A stretch of 64,000 bases of DNA from Bradyrhizobium sp. 138 (GTDB taxonomy: Bacteria; Pseudomonadota; Alphaproteobacteria; Rhizobiales; Xanthobacteraceae). The DNA lies in assembly GCF_023074075.1 (NCBI RefSeq), contig NZ_JADPKT010000016.1:186001-250000 (forward strand), read 5' to 3'. Shown one piece after another: positions 42,822-51,106 of the stretch. Position numbers and translations under genes: made by a program. The first letter of the stretch is position 1, and the number at the start of each line of letters is the position of its first letter. The notes beneath the pieces were generated by a model. The model had not been told where the DNA came from and did no database searches. It was given only the letters and a program-made list of their open reading frames with translations.

Positions 42822-43583
42822 ATGCAGAACGCGCTTCTGATCGGCTTGTCACGGCAGATGACGTTGGAACGGCAGATGGATGTCATCGCCAACAACGTCG
42901 CCAATGCCAACACCAACGGCTTCAAGGCCGATCATTCGCTGTTCGAGGAGTTTCTCAACTCGAACGCGCGTGAGGACAATTTCATCGGCGCCGACCGCCG
43001 TGTCTCCTATGTGCAGGACCGCGGCACCTTCCGCGACATCGGCCAGGGGCCGATGGAGCCGACCAACAACCCGCTCGACATGGCGATCGACGGCAGCGCC
43101 TATTTCGTGGTGCAGGCCAATGGCGGCGAGCGCTTCACCCGCGACGGCAAATTCTCGCTCAACGCGACCGGCCAGCTCGTCACCTCGGACGGCAATCTGG
43201 TGCTCGGCACCGGCGGCCCGATCACCTTCCAGCCGACCGACCACGACATCAACGTCGCCCCCGACGGCACCGTCACGGTGCTCGAGGGCACGGCCAAGAC
43301 CGACTCGATCCGCGGCAAGATCCGCATGGCCTCCTTCGACGATCCGGCCAAGCTGACCAAGCTCGGCGCCAATCTCTACGCCGTGGGCTCCGCCGTCCCG
43401 CAGGCCGACACCAAGTCGACCGTGCGCCAGGGCTATGTCGAGAAGTCGAACGTCAACGCGGTCGGCGAGATGAGCCGCATGGTCGAAGTCATGCGCAGCT
43501 ACACCGCCATCGCCAACCTGCTTCAGCAGCAGAGCGACCTCCACAAATCGGCGATCGAGAAGCTCGCCGACGTTCCGGCCTGA
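42822..43583 (+). CDS. flgF: Flagellar proximal rod protein FlgF
   Basis: A 253-residue protein from the ATG at 42822 (MQNALLIGLSRQMTLERQMD), chosen for GGGGAG seven bases upstream over the ATG at 42792. N-terminal rod motif 'IANNVANANTNGFKADHSLF', the central D1 region 'NNPLDMAIDGSAYFVV' and 'RFTRDGKFSLNATGQLVTSDG', and C-terminal 'EMSRMVEVMRSYTAIANLLQ' are typical. Part of the proximal rod. First gene of flgF-flgG-flgA-flgH, driven by sigma-54. Confidence 0.96.
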   Translation: MQNALLIGLSRQMTLERQMDVIANNVANANTNGFKADHSLFEEFLNSNAREDNFIGADRRVSYVQDRGTFRDIGQGPMEPTNNPLDMAIDGSAYFVVQANGGERFTRDGKFSLNATGQLVTSDGNLVLGTGGPITFQPTDHDINVAPDGTVTVLEGTAKTDSIRGKIRMASFDDPAKLTKLGANLYAVGSAVPQADTKSTVRQGYVEKSNVNAVGEMSRMVEVMRSYTAIANLLQQQSDLHKSAIEKLADVPA

Positions 43584-43599
43584 TTGAGGGAGAACTGAC

Positions 43600-44388
43600 A
43601 TGCAGGCGCTTCACACCGCAGCGACCGGAATGGCGGCACAGGAACTCAACGTTCAGGTGATCTCCAACAACATCGCGAACCTGCGCACCACCGGCTTCAA
43701 GAAGCAGACCGCGGCATTCCAGGACCTGATCTACGAGCACGTCCGCCGCGTCGGCGCCCAGTCGTCGGACCAGGGCACCATCGTGCCCGTCGGCGTCGAC
43801 ATCGGCGGCGGCGTCAAGACCGTCGGCACGCCGCGCAGCATGACGCAGGGCACGCTGTCGCAGACCGGCAACGATCTCGACCTCGCGGTCTCCGGCGACG
43901 GCTTCTTCAAGATCCTGATGCCCGACGGCACCTACCAGTACACCCGCGACGGCACCTTCCAGATGGACAATCAGGGCCGCGTCGTCACCGCGCAGGGCAA
44001 CCCGGTGCAGCCGACCATCACGGTGCCGAACAACGCCTCGGGCCTGTCCGTCAACGAGCAGGGCCAGGTCTCGGTGACGCTGCCGGGCTCCTCGACCTCG
44101 ACCATCCTCGGCCAGATCGGCCTGACCCGCTTCATCAACAAGGCGGGCCTGCAGCCCGTCGGCAGCAATCAATTCACCGAGACGCCCTCCTCCGGCCCGC
44201 CCCAGGACGGCACGGCCACGGCCGAAGGCTACGGCAAGATCTCGCAAGGCAGCCTCGAGCAGGCCAATGTCGACGTGGTCTCGGAGATGAGCGACCTGAT
44301 CGCCGCCCAGCGCGCCTACGAGATGAACGCCAAGGTGATCAGCGCCGCCGACCAGATGATGCAGTCGACCACGGCGCTGTTCCGCTGA
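43600..44388 (+). CDS. flgG: Flagellar distal rod protein FlgG
   Basis: A 262-residue protein, the usual FlgG length, with AGGGAG upstream. 'MQALHTAATGMAAQELNVQV', 'ISNNIANLRTTGFKKQTAAF', 'GGGVKTVGTPRSMTQGTLSQ', 'TGNDLDLAVSGDGFFKI' and C-terminal 'DLIAAQRAYEMNAKVISAAD' are diagnostic. It builds the distal rod through the P and L rings. 16 bp after flgF, 10 bp before the flgA start. Confidence 0.97.
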   Translation: MQALHTAATGMAAQELNVQVISNNIANLRTTGFKKQTAAFQDLIYEHVRRVGAQSSDQGTIVPVGVDIGGGVKTVGTPRSMTQGTLSQTGNDLDLAVSGDGFFKILMPDGTYQYTRDGTFQMDNQGRVVTAQGNPVQPTITVPNNASGLSVNEQGQVSVTLPGSSTSTILGQIGLTRFINKAGLQPVGSNQFTETPSSGPPQDGTATAEGYGKISQGSLEQANVDVVSEMSDLIAAQRAYEMNAKVISAADQMMQSTTALFR

Positions 44389-44398
44389 GGTGATGACG

Positions 44399-45538
44399 AT
44401 GATCCGCGCCACCCTCGCCACGATCTCCGCGCTTCTCGCGCTGGCCTTGCCGGCCGCGGCCGCCGACGATTTCATCGCCTCGCCGACGCTGCGCGCGAGC
44501 GTCACCGTGACCTCGGACGTGGTGCGGGTCGGCGATCTCATCGACAACGCGGGATCGGCCGCGCTGATCCCGGTCTACCGCTCGCCCGATCTCGGCACCA
44601 CCGGCGCGCTGCCGGTCGCGCATGTGCTGTCGGTGCTTCGCGCCAAACAGGTGATCGGCGTGATGACCGGCGACATCAAGGAGGTCCAGGTCACTCGCCT
44701 CGCCCGCACGCTCGTGAGCAAGGATCTCGAAAACGCGGTCGGCGCGGCACTCGAGCGCCGCTTCGGCCTCGGGGATGCCGCCAACCTCACCGTCACGTTC
44801 GACCGCGGCGTCGCCGAGATGCGGCTGGACGCCTCCAACAGCGGCGCGCTGCAGCCGGTCGCAACCCGCTATGACGCCCGCAGCGGCCGTTTCGACATCG
44901 CCTTCGAGATTGCCAACGACAGCAATCCCACCCCGACCAAGCTCCGCTTCACCGGCACCGCGATCGAGACGGTGGAAGTGGCCGTGCTGACGCGCGACAT
45001 CGACCGCACCGATCTCCTGAAATCCTCCGACGTCGCGCTGGAGCGCCGGCCGAAGGCCGAGATCACCGGCGAGCCCGCCTCGCGCGATCGTAGCGTCGGC
45101 ATGCAGTTGCGCCGGCCGATGCGGGCGGGCACGCCGCTCCGTCTTGCCGACATCGTCAAACCCGACTTCGTGCTGCGCGATCAGGCCGTCACCATCATCT
45201 ACCAGGTGCCGGGCGTCTATCTCACCACGCGCGGCAAGGCGATCGAGAGCGGCGCCGAGGGCGACAGCGTCAGCGTGATCAATTTGCAATCCAAGCGCAC
45301 CCTGACCGGTGTCGTCACCGGCCGCGGCCAGGTGACGATCCAGGGCGCGAGCCAGTCCGCACCGATCGCGCCCGCGGTCGAGCAGACCTCCTCGCTCAAG
45401 CGTGACGAAGTTCCCGCTCCCGTCGACACTGCCGCCATCGTCCGGAGCCTGGTCCAGGCTCCCGCCTCGCCCGCTCAAATCGCCCAAGCCCAGATTCCGC
45501 AAGTTCGCCTCTCGCAGGCTCCAGCCAAGTCAGAGTAA
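44399..45538 (+). CDS. flgA: Flagellar P-ring assembly chaperone FlgA
   Basis: A 379-residue protein. The start at 44399 is placed eight bases after GAGG; GTG 44390 and ATG 44393 are in frame. Signal peptide 'MIRATLATISALLALALPAAAA'. The C-terminal SAF/ChapFlgA domain has 'VAVLTRDIDRTDLLKSSDVA', 'MRAGTPLRLADIVKPDFVLR', 'VTIIYQVPGVYLTTRGKA' and 'ESGAEGDSVSVINLQSKRTLTGVV', followed by a ~70-residue Pro/Ala/Gln-rich tail not usual in enterics. It aids FlgI polymerisation in the periplasm. Confidence 0.93.
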   Translation: MIRATLATISALLALALPAAAADDFIASPTLRASVTVTSDVVRVGDLIDNAGSAALIPVYRSPDLGTTGALPVAHVLSVLRAKQVIGVMTGDIKEVQVTRLARTLVSKDLENAVGAALERRFGLGDAANLTVTFDRGVAEMRLDASNSGALQPVATRYDARSGRFDIAFEIANDSNPTPTKLRFTGTAIETVEVAVLTRDIDRTDLLKSSDVALERRPKAEITGEPASRDRSVGMQLRRPMRAGTPLRLADIVKPDFVLRDQAVTIIYQVPGVYLTTRGKAIESGAEGDSVSVINLQSKRTLTGVVTGRGQVTIQGASQSAPIAPAVEQTSSLKRDEVPAPVDTAAIVRSLVQAPASPAQIAQAQIPQVRLSQAPAKSE

Positions 45539-45541
45539 GTC

Positions 45542-46306
45542 ATGTCCACGTTCAGTTCGGCTTTCCGCCTCCGTCGCATCGCGATCTCTGCCCTGCTGCT
45601 GGCCTCTTGCGCGCTGGGCGGCTGCTCCTCGATCGACCGCCTGTCGCAGATCGGCGAGCAGCCGAAGCTGTCGGCGATCGACAATCCGACGACGCAGCCC
45701 GGCTACAAGCCGGTGCAGATGCCGATGCCGAAGCCGGAAGTCGCCTCCTACAATCCGAACTCGCTGTGGCGCAACGGCAGCCGCGCCTTCTTCAAGGACC
45801 AGCGCGCCCGCCAGGTCGGCGACCTCCTGACCGTGACCGTGAACATCACCGACAAGGCCAACCTCTCCAACGAGACCCAGCGCAGCCGCACCAATTCGGA
45901 AGATTCCGGGATCACCGACTTCATCGGCGCCAAGACGCTGGGCGCGCAGGCGCAGAAGGTGCTGCCCGGCCGCATCCTCACCGCCGATTCCACGGCGTCC
46001 AGCGACGGCAAGGGCTCGGTCAACCGCCAGGAAGCGCTGCAGACCAACGTCGCCGCGGTGGTCACGCAAGTGCTGCCGAACGGCAACCTCGTGGTCGAGG
46101 GCAAGCAGGAGATCCGCGTCAACTTCGAGATCCGCGAGCTCGTGGTCGCCGGCATCGTCCGCCCCGAAGACATCCAGAGCGACAACACCATCGATTCCAC
46201 CAAGATCGCCCAGGCCCGCATCGCCTATGGCGGCCGCGGCCAGATCACGGACGTGCAACAGCCGCGCTACGGCCAGCAAGTCATGGACGTGCTGCTGCCC
46301 TTCTAG
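45542..46306 (+). CDS. flgH: Flagellar L-ring lipoprotein FlgH
   Basis: A 254-residue protein. Lipobox 'LGGC' with C28 ('LLLASCALGGC-SS'). Conserved 'LWRNGSRAFFKDQRARQVGDLLTVTVNI', 'KANLSNETQR', 'VAAVVTQVLPNGNLVVEGKQE' and 'VAGIVRPEDIQSDNTI', ending 'RYGQQVMDVLLPF'. It assembles the outer-membrane L ring. Three bases after the flgA stop, so part of the same operon. Confidence 0.97.
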   Translation: MSTFSSAFRLRRIAISALLLASCALGGCSSIDRLSQIGEQPKLSAIDNPTTQPGYKPVQMPMPKPEVASYNPNSLWRNGSRAFFKDQRARQVGDLLTVTVNITDKANLSNETQRSRTNSEDSGITDFIGAKTLGAQAQKVLPGRILTADSTASSDGKGSVNRQEALQTNVAAVVTQVLPNGNLVVEGKQEIRVNFEIRELVVAGIVRPEDIQSDNTIDSTKIAQARIAYGGRGQITDVQQPRYGQQVMDVLLPF

Positions 46307-46470
46307 CCTTCTTCAAGAGCTCCCACATCGTGTTCGCGAACCTAAGGCGCGAACGACGATGTACAACGCGGCCTCCGGTAGCTCCCCTGCCGGAGGCCGC
46401 ATGTATTTTGGCGGTGGTGGTGCGAGTGGGGCTGCGAGTCAGATGGTCCCATAAGAGGACGTCCCATCCA

Positions 46471-46589
46471 CGTCATTGCGAGGAGCCCTTCGCGACGAAG
46501 CAATCCAGACCGCCTCCATGGAAAAATTCTGGATTGCTTCCGCCTTCGCCAAGGCTTCGGCGGACAAGTCGCTGCGCTCGCAATGACGG
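46471..46589. repeat. Dispersed palindromic repeat, type A (copy 9)
   Basis: CGTCATTGCGAGGAGCCC ... CTGCGCTCGCAATGACGG. It lies in the 302-bp gap between flgH and the convergent antitoxin gene. Before it is a short stretch of non-repeat DNA with no clear gene. Confidence 0.85.
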
Positions 46590-46608
46590 CGGGGAGACCG
46601 TGCACTCC

Positions 46609-46935
46609 TCACGCCGCTTTCGCCACCGCGCGTATCTCCAGATGCACGCCGGTCTCCTTCTGCAGCGCGTGGATCACCGCCATCAGGTTTTCGGCCGTCG
46701 GATTGCCGCGCGGCCCGAACATTCGCATCAGGCTCTTCGGCGGACGGTCGAGCACCTCGCTCAGTCGCTCGAAACCGATGGTGGCGTTGATGTAGGTCCG
46801 CAGCGCCGTGCGGCCATAATCGACATCACCCTGCAACAGGCCCTGCATCGCCTCCAGGAACAGCGCCTCGCGAAAGGCGGGATCGCGCTCCGCCATCGCG
46901 CGGACCGTGTCCCGAAAACTCCGGGTCAATGGCAT
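46609..46935 (-). CDS. HigA-like antitoxin (helix-turn-helix)
   Basis: A 108-residue protein from the second ATG (MPLTRSFRDTVRAMAERDPA). The N-terminal helices of the HigA2/HTH addiction-module type ('FREALFLEAMQGLLQGDVDYG') precede an HTH region ('LRTYINATIGFERLSEVLDRPPKSLMRMFGPRGN', residues ~45-80) with 'NLMAVIHALQKETGVHLEIR'. It is 1 bp overlapped with the RelE-like gene. It appears intact, in contrast to the damaged toxin. It may still repress or neutralise a partner elsewhere. Confidence 0.75.
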   Translation of the reverse strand: MPLTRSFRDTVRAMAERDPAFREALFLEAMQGLLQGDVDYGRTALRTYINATIGFERLSEVLDRPPKSLMRMFGPRGNPTAENLMAVIHALQKETGVHLEIRAVAKAA

Positions 46936-47263
46936 CACCTATTCCCCTGTCCTGCTCTTGATTTGTACTCGCGCCAGCGGCGCAGGGCCGCGTCGATATC
47001 TTTTTGCTGTCTCTGTTTGGTACCGCCTCCCAACAGAATGACCAGCAAATTGCCATGCCAGCCGAAATAGATCCGGTAACCCGGACCGCGATTGATCTTT
47101 AGCTCAGCGGCGCCCTCCCCGATGGACTTGACGTTTGATGTGTTGCCATCGGCCAGCCGCTCGATGGCGACCGCGATCATCACACGTGCCTGCGGATCAA
47201 GCCATCCAGCCAATCGCGGAACGGGCTGCGATCGTCGATGATGTATTCTTCGATCCTGATCAT
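46935..47263 (-). pseudogene. RelE/HigB-type toxin gene with N-terminal frameshift (probable pseudogene)
   Basis: The C-terminal part reads well as HigB/RelE ('ARVMIAVAIERLADGNTSNV', 'ELKINRGPGYRIYFGWHG', 'LLVILLGGGTKQRQQKDIDA'). From ATG 47263 the correct N-terminus starts MIRIEEYIIDDRSPFRDWLDG, but this frame stops soon after. The two frames join at about 47200-47203, in GGATGGCTTGATCC, where the family's 'DGLDPQAR' needs one extra C (GGC-CTT). The alternative frame from 47285 gives an unfamilial N-terminus. A one-base deletion therefore disrupts the toxin, unless slippage rescues it. Confidence 0.65.
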
Positions 47264-47378
47264 TTGGTACCACAATCGTTACCATTTTTCAATTTCAGAA
47301 TATTCGGATTTTATAAATTCTTGTTGACACACTCTGGCTACCTCATTATGTTCTCGTTTTGTTCCATTCCACAAGAGG

Positions 47379-47850
47379 GCGTATCGCGATCGTCACGGAA
47401 CGCGGGATGGAATGCGGTGGCCGCGACGGCGTCGGCGGGTATGGCAGGTTGCAGGGCGGGAATCCCGTGAGCAGCCGCCTGCGCGATACGACACGACGCT
47501 GACAGCGTCTTCGAATGGTCTCGACGGCGAGCGCACGCCAGCCGTGGAGAGCCCAGCGAAGATGTGCGCGGACGGAGAAGTCGTGTGGTCCTGACGCCCG
47601 GGGTTCTGGCGTCAAGTCTCAGCGGTGATGTGGCGGCCAACCGGCACGCGCATCAGCCATCCGCAAGGCGACGGGGGCAATAGTGCATCGCTCCCCGAGG
47701 AGAGCACGAAGGACACCGTGAAAACCATCGCGCAGGGAAGGCCGGGAGGTTCCGGCATCACCTGTCGTCCACCCCGTGCGCGTTCTCTCGCACACGCGGG
47801 ACTTCGGGTGCCAGCCGGCGCCCGGCCTTCCCTGCGCCTTCTTGATCTTC
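47379..47850 (+). repeat. Dispersed ~470-bp intergenic repeat, type C (copy 2)
   Basis: The inverted partner of 5175-5640, sharing 'ATCGCGATCGTCACG', 'CGGACGGAGAAGTCGTGTGG', 'CGCAAGGCGACGGGGGCAAT', 'CTCCCCGAGGAGAGCACGAA' and the paired 'CAGGGAAGGCCGGG' / 'CCGGCCTTCCCTGC' arms. No ORF conserved between the copies. The two copies point in opposite directions, ~42 kb apart. Confidence 0.75.
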
Positions 47851-47954
47851 AGGAGGGTAAAGACGATTGCAAAACTCGGGCGGAAGATGCCGCGAGGATA
47901 CGAAAGGCTGTCCGCGATTGCAGTGAAAGGACGAAGGTGTCTGCCGAACCACAT

Positions 47955-48124
47955 CTCTCGCCTGTCCCGGACAAGCCGCAGCGCGTCAGCGGTGCGGCGC
48001 AGAGCCGGGACCCATGAGGCCAAGCAACACGCCGCGACGTGGGCCCCGGCTCAGCAGCGCACCGCCGACCGAACGATGCTTCGCATCGCCGGGATGGCGC
48101 TGCGCTGCGTCCGGGGCATGAGAC
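47955..48124. repeat. Dispersed palindromic repeat, type B (copy 2)
   Basis: TCTCGCCTGTCCCGGAC at the left, GCGTCCGGGGCATGAGA at the right, with 'GCGGCGCAGAGCCGGGACCC' and 'GTGGGCCCCGGCTCAGCAGC' inside. The related copy is at 4886-5033. Confidence 0.7.
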
Positions 48125-48143
48125 CGCAGGCGGCGCGGAGCGG

Positions 48144-48923
48144 CTACGTAAACTCCGCCTCCACCGCCCCCAGGCCCTCCAGTTCCATCCGCACCTTGTC
48201 GCCGTCCTTGAGCCACAGCGTCTTGACCAGGCTGCCCGTGAGCACAAGTTGTCCCGCGTGAAGACCCTTGCCTTCGGCGGCGAGATGGTTGGCGAGCCAG
48301 GCGAGCGCGTTGTGGGGATGGCCGAGCACGTCGGCGCCGGTGCCGTGGCTGACCTCCTCGCCGTTGAGGATGGCGCGGCCCTTGACTGCCCTCAGGTCTG
48401 GCACCGACGAGCGCGGAACCGCCGGGGCCAGCACGCAGCCGGCCGCGAAGAAATCGTCGGCGATCAGCGTCGGGGCGCCCATCGTCTCCCACTTCACGTA
48501 GCGGTCGTCGACGATCTCTATCGCGGGATGATAGGCCTCGACCGCCTCGCCGACCCATTCGGCCGTGAACGGCGCCTCGCCGGCGGCCAGGTCGCGCTTC
48601 AGCCGCACTGCGATCTCGCATTCGACGCCGACCCGGACATATTTGGAGGCCGCGAGCTTGGCGCCGCTGTGATGCACGCCCTTCTGGAACACGCCGCCGG
48701 CGCAGGGATGCGGGATGCCGATATAGTCCTGCATCACCTGGCTGGTGCAGCCGATCTTGTAGCCGACGAGCGGCCCGGCGTGCGGCAGCAGCAAATCGTG
48801 CAGGGCGCGCTGAACCTGATAGCCCTCGGCTTCATCCGCGGGCGGACGTTCCAGCACTGCGAGCGGCGCATGGTTGCGGCGCGCCAGCGCGATCGCCTTT
48901 GCGGCTTCGAGAATCTTGTCCAT
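48144..48923 (-). CDS. 2-keto-4-pentenoate/2-oxohept-3-enedioate hydratase-like enzyme (MhpD family)
   Basis: A 259-residue protein. 'ADEAEGYQVQRALHDLLLPH' and 'GPLVGYKIGCTSQVMQDYIG' open the FAH-like fold. 'GVECEIAVRLKRDL' contains the acidic metal ligands, 'AYHPAIEIVDDRYV' follows, and 'NGEEVSHGTGADVLGHPHNALAWLANHLAAEGKGL' with 'VLTGSLVKTLWLKDGDKV' ends it. It is the usual hydratase of meta-cleavage pathways, adding water to 2-hydroxydienoates. No other catabolic gene is adjacent, so the pathway is not visible here. Confidence 0.88.
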   Translation of the reverse strand: MDKILEAAKAIALARRNHAPLAVLERPPADEAEGYQVQRALHDLLLPHAGPLVGYKIGCTSQVMQDYIGIPHPCAGGVFQKGVHHSGAKLAASKYVRVGVECEIAVRLKRDLAAGEAPFTAEWVGEAVEAYHPAIEIVDDRYVKWETMGAPTLIADDFFAAGCVLAPAVPRSSVPDLRAVKGRAILNGEEVSHGTGADVLGHPHNALAWLANHLAAEGKGLHAGQLVLTGSLVKTLWLKDGDKVRMELEGLGAVEAEFT

Positions 48924-49387
48924 CGGCGCCGCCTCCCACGCTACGCATTCGAGAGCGGCACTTCAGCATCCCCGCTCCGGCCTGACAAGCGCGCCCGGCC
49001 GGGTGATTACGGTGCCTCGCCCGCGTTTAAGGAAATATTGAGCCGGTGGAGGCTCTATGGAGGCACGCGCCTCGCAGGCCCTGCAAACCGCGCGAGAGGC
49101 CTGATTGCAGCGATGCTTGATGCAGCTGGGTCAGCGCTTCAACTCCCGAGTCGATCCCGTTGATGCGACTCGCAAAATCTCCCGCACCTGAAGTGAAGGC
49201 TGTTTCTCATCCGAACTCACGTGAGCTCGGAGGAATCGAGTCTAGCCCATTGATCGCGATTCACTTTTCGCCATTGCGCTCGCGCGCCGAGGCCACGCGA
49301 GCACAAGCGACAGGCAAAATGCCGATCACGACGCGAAACGGCGCCTTGCGTCCAAAAACAAAGAGCCGCATCGCTGCGGCTCGGGCT
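48924..49387. other. Intergenic region between hydratase and dksA
   Basis: This 464-bp gap holds the likely hydratase promoter and, at its right end, the dksA terminator. No ORF with an RBS, repeat or RNA gene was recognised. Confidence 0.5.
49363..49382 (-). terminator. Terminator of dksA
   Basis: Stem GAGCCGCA/TGCGGCTC, loop TCGC, followed on the minus strand by TTTGTTTTTGG. It lies 5 bp after the dksA stop. Confidence 0.8.
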
Positions 49388-49798
49388 CTATTCGTCGCGA
49401 TAGACCTTCTCGCGTTTCTCGTGGCGCTCCTGCGCTTCCACCGAGAGCGTCGCGATGGGCCGGGCTTCGAGCCGCTTCAACGAGATCGGCTCGCCGGTTT
49501 CCTCGCAATAGCCGTAGGTGTTGTCCTCGATGCGCTGGAGCGCGGCGTCGATCTTGGCGATCAACTTGCGCTGGCGGTCGCGGGCGCGGAGTTCGATGGC
49601 GCGGTCGGTTTCGGACGATGCCCGATCGGCGAGATCGGGGTGGTTGACGTTCTCCTCCTGCAAAGCCTGCAGCGTCAGCTTGGACTCTTTGAGGATTTCA
49701 TCTTTCCAGGCGAGGAGCTTCAAACGGAAGTACTCCTTCTGCCGGTCGTTCATGAAAGGCTCTTTGTCGGTCGGTCGGTAGTTTTTCAACTTTTCCAA
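49388..49798 (-). CDS. dksA: DksA-type RNA polymerase-binding protein
   Basis: 136 residues from a TTG at 49798; the ATG at 49753 gives 'MNDRQKEYFRLKL', a shorter form. The DksA coiled coil 'EILKESKLTLQALQEENVNHPDLADRASSETDRAI' carries the tip Asp-Ala-type region ('DLADRAS'). C-terminal 'DNTYGYCEETGEPISLKRLEARPIAT' is the zinc-finger region, but only one Cys remains, so it looks zinc-independent. DksA with ppGpp modulates stringent-response promoters. Followed by its own terminator. Confidence 0.92.
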   Translation of the reverse strand: MEKLKNYRPTDKEPFMNDRQKEYFRLKLLAWKDEILKESKLTLQALQEENVNHPDLADRASSETDRAIELRARDRQRKLIAKIDAALQRIEDNTYGYCEETGEPISLKRLEARPIATLSVEAQERHEKREKVYRDE

Positions 49799-49968
49799 GG
49801 GCGGCCTATCTGTCTAAGCAACGACTCGCAACGGAAACAGGGTCCGTTGAGCGGGGCGTTATATAGCGGCCTCCTGTGACAGACAATGTTTCCCTCACCG
49901 TCCGGCTGGCGCCCCCAAGCCCTTGCACAGGAAGGTTTATCCTGGAGGGATCGGGGGCGGCCGAATGG

Positions 49969-50580
49969 CTAGTAGCCGACCGTGAAGCGCTGCCGCAGAT
50001 GGGCCGGGCGCTCGATCTCGTCGGCGAGCGCAATGGCGTAGTCGGCGAAGCTGATCCAGCTCTTGCCGTTCGCATCTGCGAGAAGCTGATCGGTGCCGAG
50101 CCGGAACTTGCCCGTGCGCTCCCCCACGTCGAACAGGGCCGACGGCGAAATGAAGGTCCAGTTCAGCTCCTTTTCCTGCCGCAAGAGGTCGAGGAACGCC
50201 GAGCCTGCTTCCGCTTCCGCCTTGTATTGGGCCGGGAAATTGGGAGTCGTGACCAGCTTCACGCCCGGCGCGACCTCGAGGCTGCCGGCGCCGCCGACGA
50301 CGAGATAACGACCAACCTTGGCGTCCTTCGCCGCACCGATCAGCTTGAGCGCGTCGCTGGCCAGGAAGTGCACGGAACTCACGGCGACGTCGTGCCCGGC
50401 CCAGAGCTTGGCGAGGCCGGCCTGGTCGAGCACGTCCCCCTTGGTCGGCGTGACGTTGGGCAGGGCCGCGATCTTCTCGGGGTTCCGGGCGATGGCGGTG
50501 ACCGCGTGGCCGCGGCGCAACAGTTCCTTGGTGATCTCCGACCCGGCCCGGCCCGAGGCGCCGGCGACTGCGATTTTCAT
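49969..50580 (-). CDS. NAD(P)H-binding atypical SDR oxidoreductase
   Basis: A 203-residue protein beginning 'MKIAVAGASGRAGSEITKEL', the GxSGxxG dinucleotide-binding loop, then 'VTAIARNPEKIAAL'. Other features: 'GRYLVVGGAGSLEVAPGVKL', 'LNWTFISPSALFDVGERTG' and 'ISFADYAIALADEIERP'. It is of the NmrA/YwnB-like atypical SDR group, with no Tyr-x-x-x-Lys pair. RBS GGAG before ATG. It is divergent from an HxlR-family regulator, a standard pairing in which HxlR represses the oxidoreductase under redox or electrophile stress. Confidence 0.9.
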   Translation of the reverse strand: MKIAVAGASGRAGSEITKELLRRGHAVTAIARNPEKIAALPNVTPTKGDVLDQAGLAKLWAGHDVAVSSVHFLASDALKLIGAAKDAKVGRYLVVGGAGSLEVAPGVKLVTTPNFPAQYKAEAEAGSAFLDLLRQEKELNWTFISPSALFDVGERTGKFRLGTDQLLADANGKSWISFADYAIALADEIERPAHLRQRFTVGY

Positions 50581-50688
50581 GGAAGGCTCCTTTGCTACTG
50601 TAGTAACTAATGGAGACTAGATAACAAAAAGAATGCTGGTGTTAAGAGAGCACTTTGTGCTTACCTGATTACACAGGGGTAACCCTCC
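50581..50688. promoter_or_regulatory. Divergent promoter/operator region for SDR and HxlR genes
   Basis: This 108-bp gap has several small inverted repeats: CTAC-T-GTAG at 50595-50603, GCAC-TTT-GTGC at 50650-50660 and TTACC-N12-GGTAA at 50661-50682. Any could bind the HxlR dimer. None is proven. Confidence 0.4.
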
Positions 50689-51102
50689 ATGCGTACCCGA
50701 AGCGACGAGAACGAACTCCGAGGCCCGGCCATGAAACCCGACGTCTATGCAGCGAACTGCCCCACCCGCCAGATCCTCGATCGCGTCGGCGACAAATGGG
50801 CGGTGCTGATCCTGTTGCTGCTGCGCGAGGATGCGATGCGCTTCAATCAGTTGCGCCGCACGATCGAAGGCATTTCGCAGAAGATGCTGAGCCAGGTGCT
50901 CAAATCGCTCGAACGCGACGGCTTGATCAAGCGCCACGCCATCGCGACCGTGCCTGTCACGGTGGAGTATTCGATCACGCAGCTCGGGCTGACGCTCGCC
51001 GGTGCGGTCGATCCCCTGCGCGATTGGGCCGAGCAGAATCTGAAAGACGTCCTCGCCGCCCAGCGCCGCTACGACGCGCAGCAGAAGGAGGAAGCGGCGT
51101 AA
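50689..51102 (+). CDS. HxlR-family transcriptional regulator
   Basis: 137 residues from ATG 50689; ATG 50731 (MKPDVYAANCPTRQILDRVG), with a GAGG eight bases upstream, is also plausible. The winged-helix HxlR signature is 'ANCPTRQILDRVGDKWAVLI', 'RFNQLRRTIEGISQKMLSQV' and 'LKSLERDGLIKRHAIATVPVTVEYSIT'. The Cys before PTR is the usual thiol sensor of the family. It probably regulates the divergent SDR gene. Convergent with fliX (4-bp gap). Confidence 0.9.
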   Translation: MRTRSDENELRGPAMKPDVYAANCPTRQILDRVGDKWAVLILLLLREDAMRFNQLRRTIEGISQKMLSQVLKSLERDGLIKRHAIATVPVTVEYSITQLGLTLAGAVDPLRDWAEQNLKDVLAAQRRYDAQQKEEAA

Positions 51103-51106
51103 GGCG

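Larger units (their letters stand above)
47286..48143. other. Gene-free region with two repeats
   Basis: This 858-bp gap holds an AT-rich stretch (47286-47370, upstream of the toxin-antitoxin genes, with TGGTA-N10-TACCA just before it at 47265-47284 as a possible operator), then one type C and one type B repeat. I see no gene. Confidence 0.65.

Noticed and set aside
48924..49387. Small ORFs in the gap between hydratase and dksA
   Set aside because: No RBS, no domain and no consistent codon use.
49798..49875. Possible attenuator or riboswitch at the dksA leader
   Set aside because: No conserved stem or known riboswitch core could be recognised.
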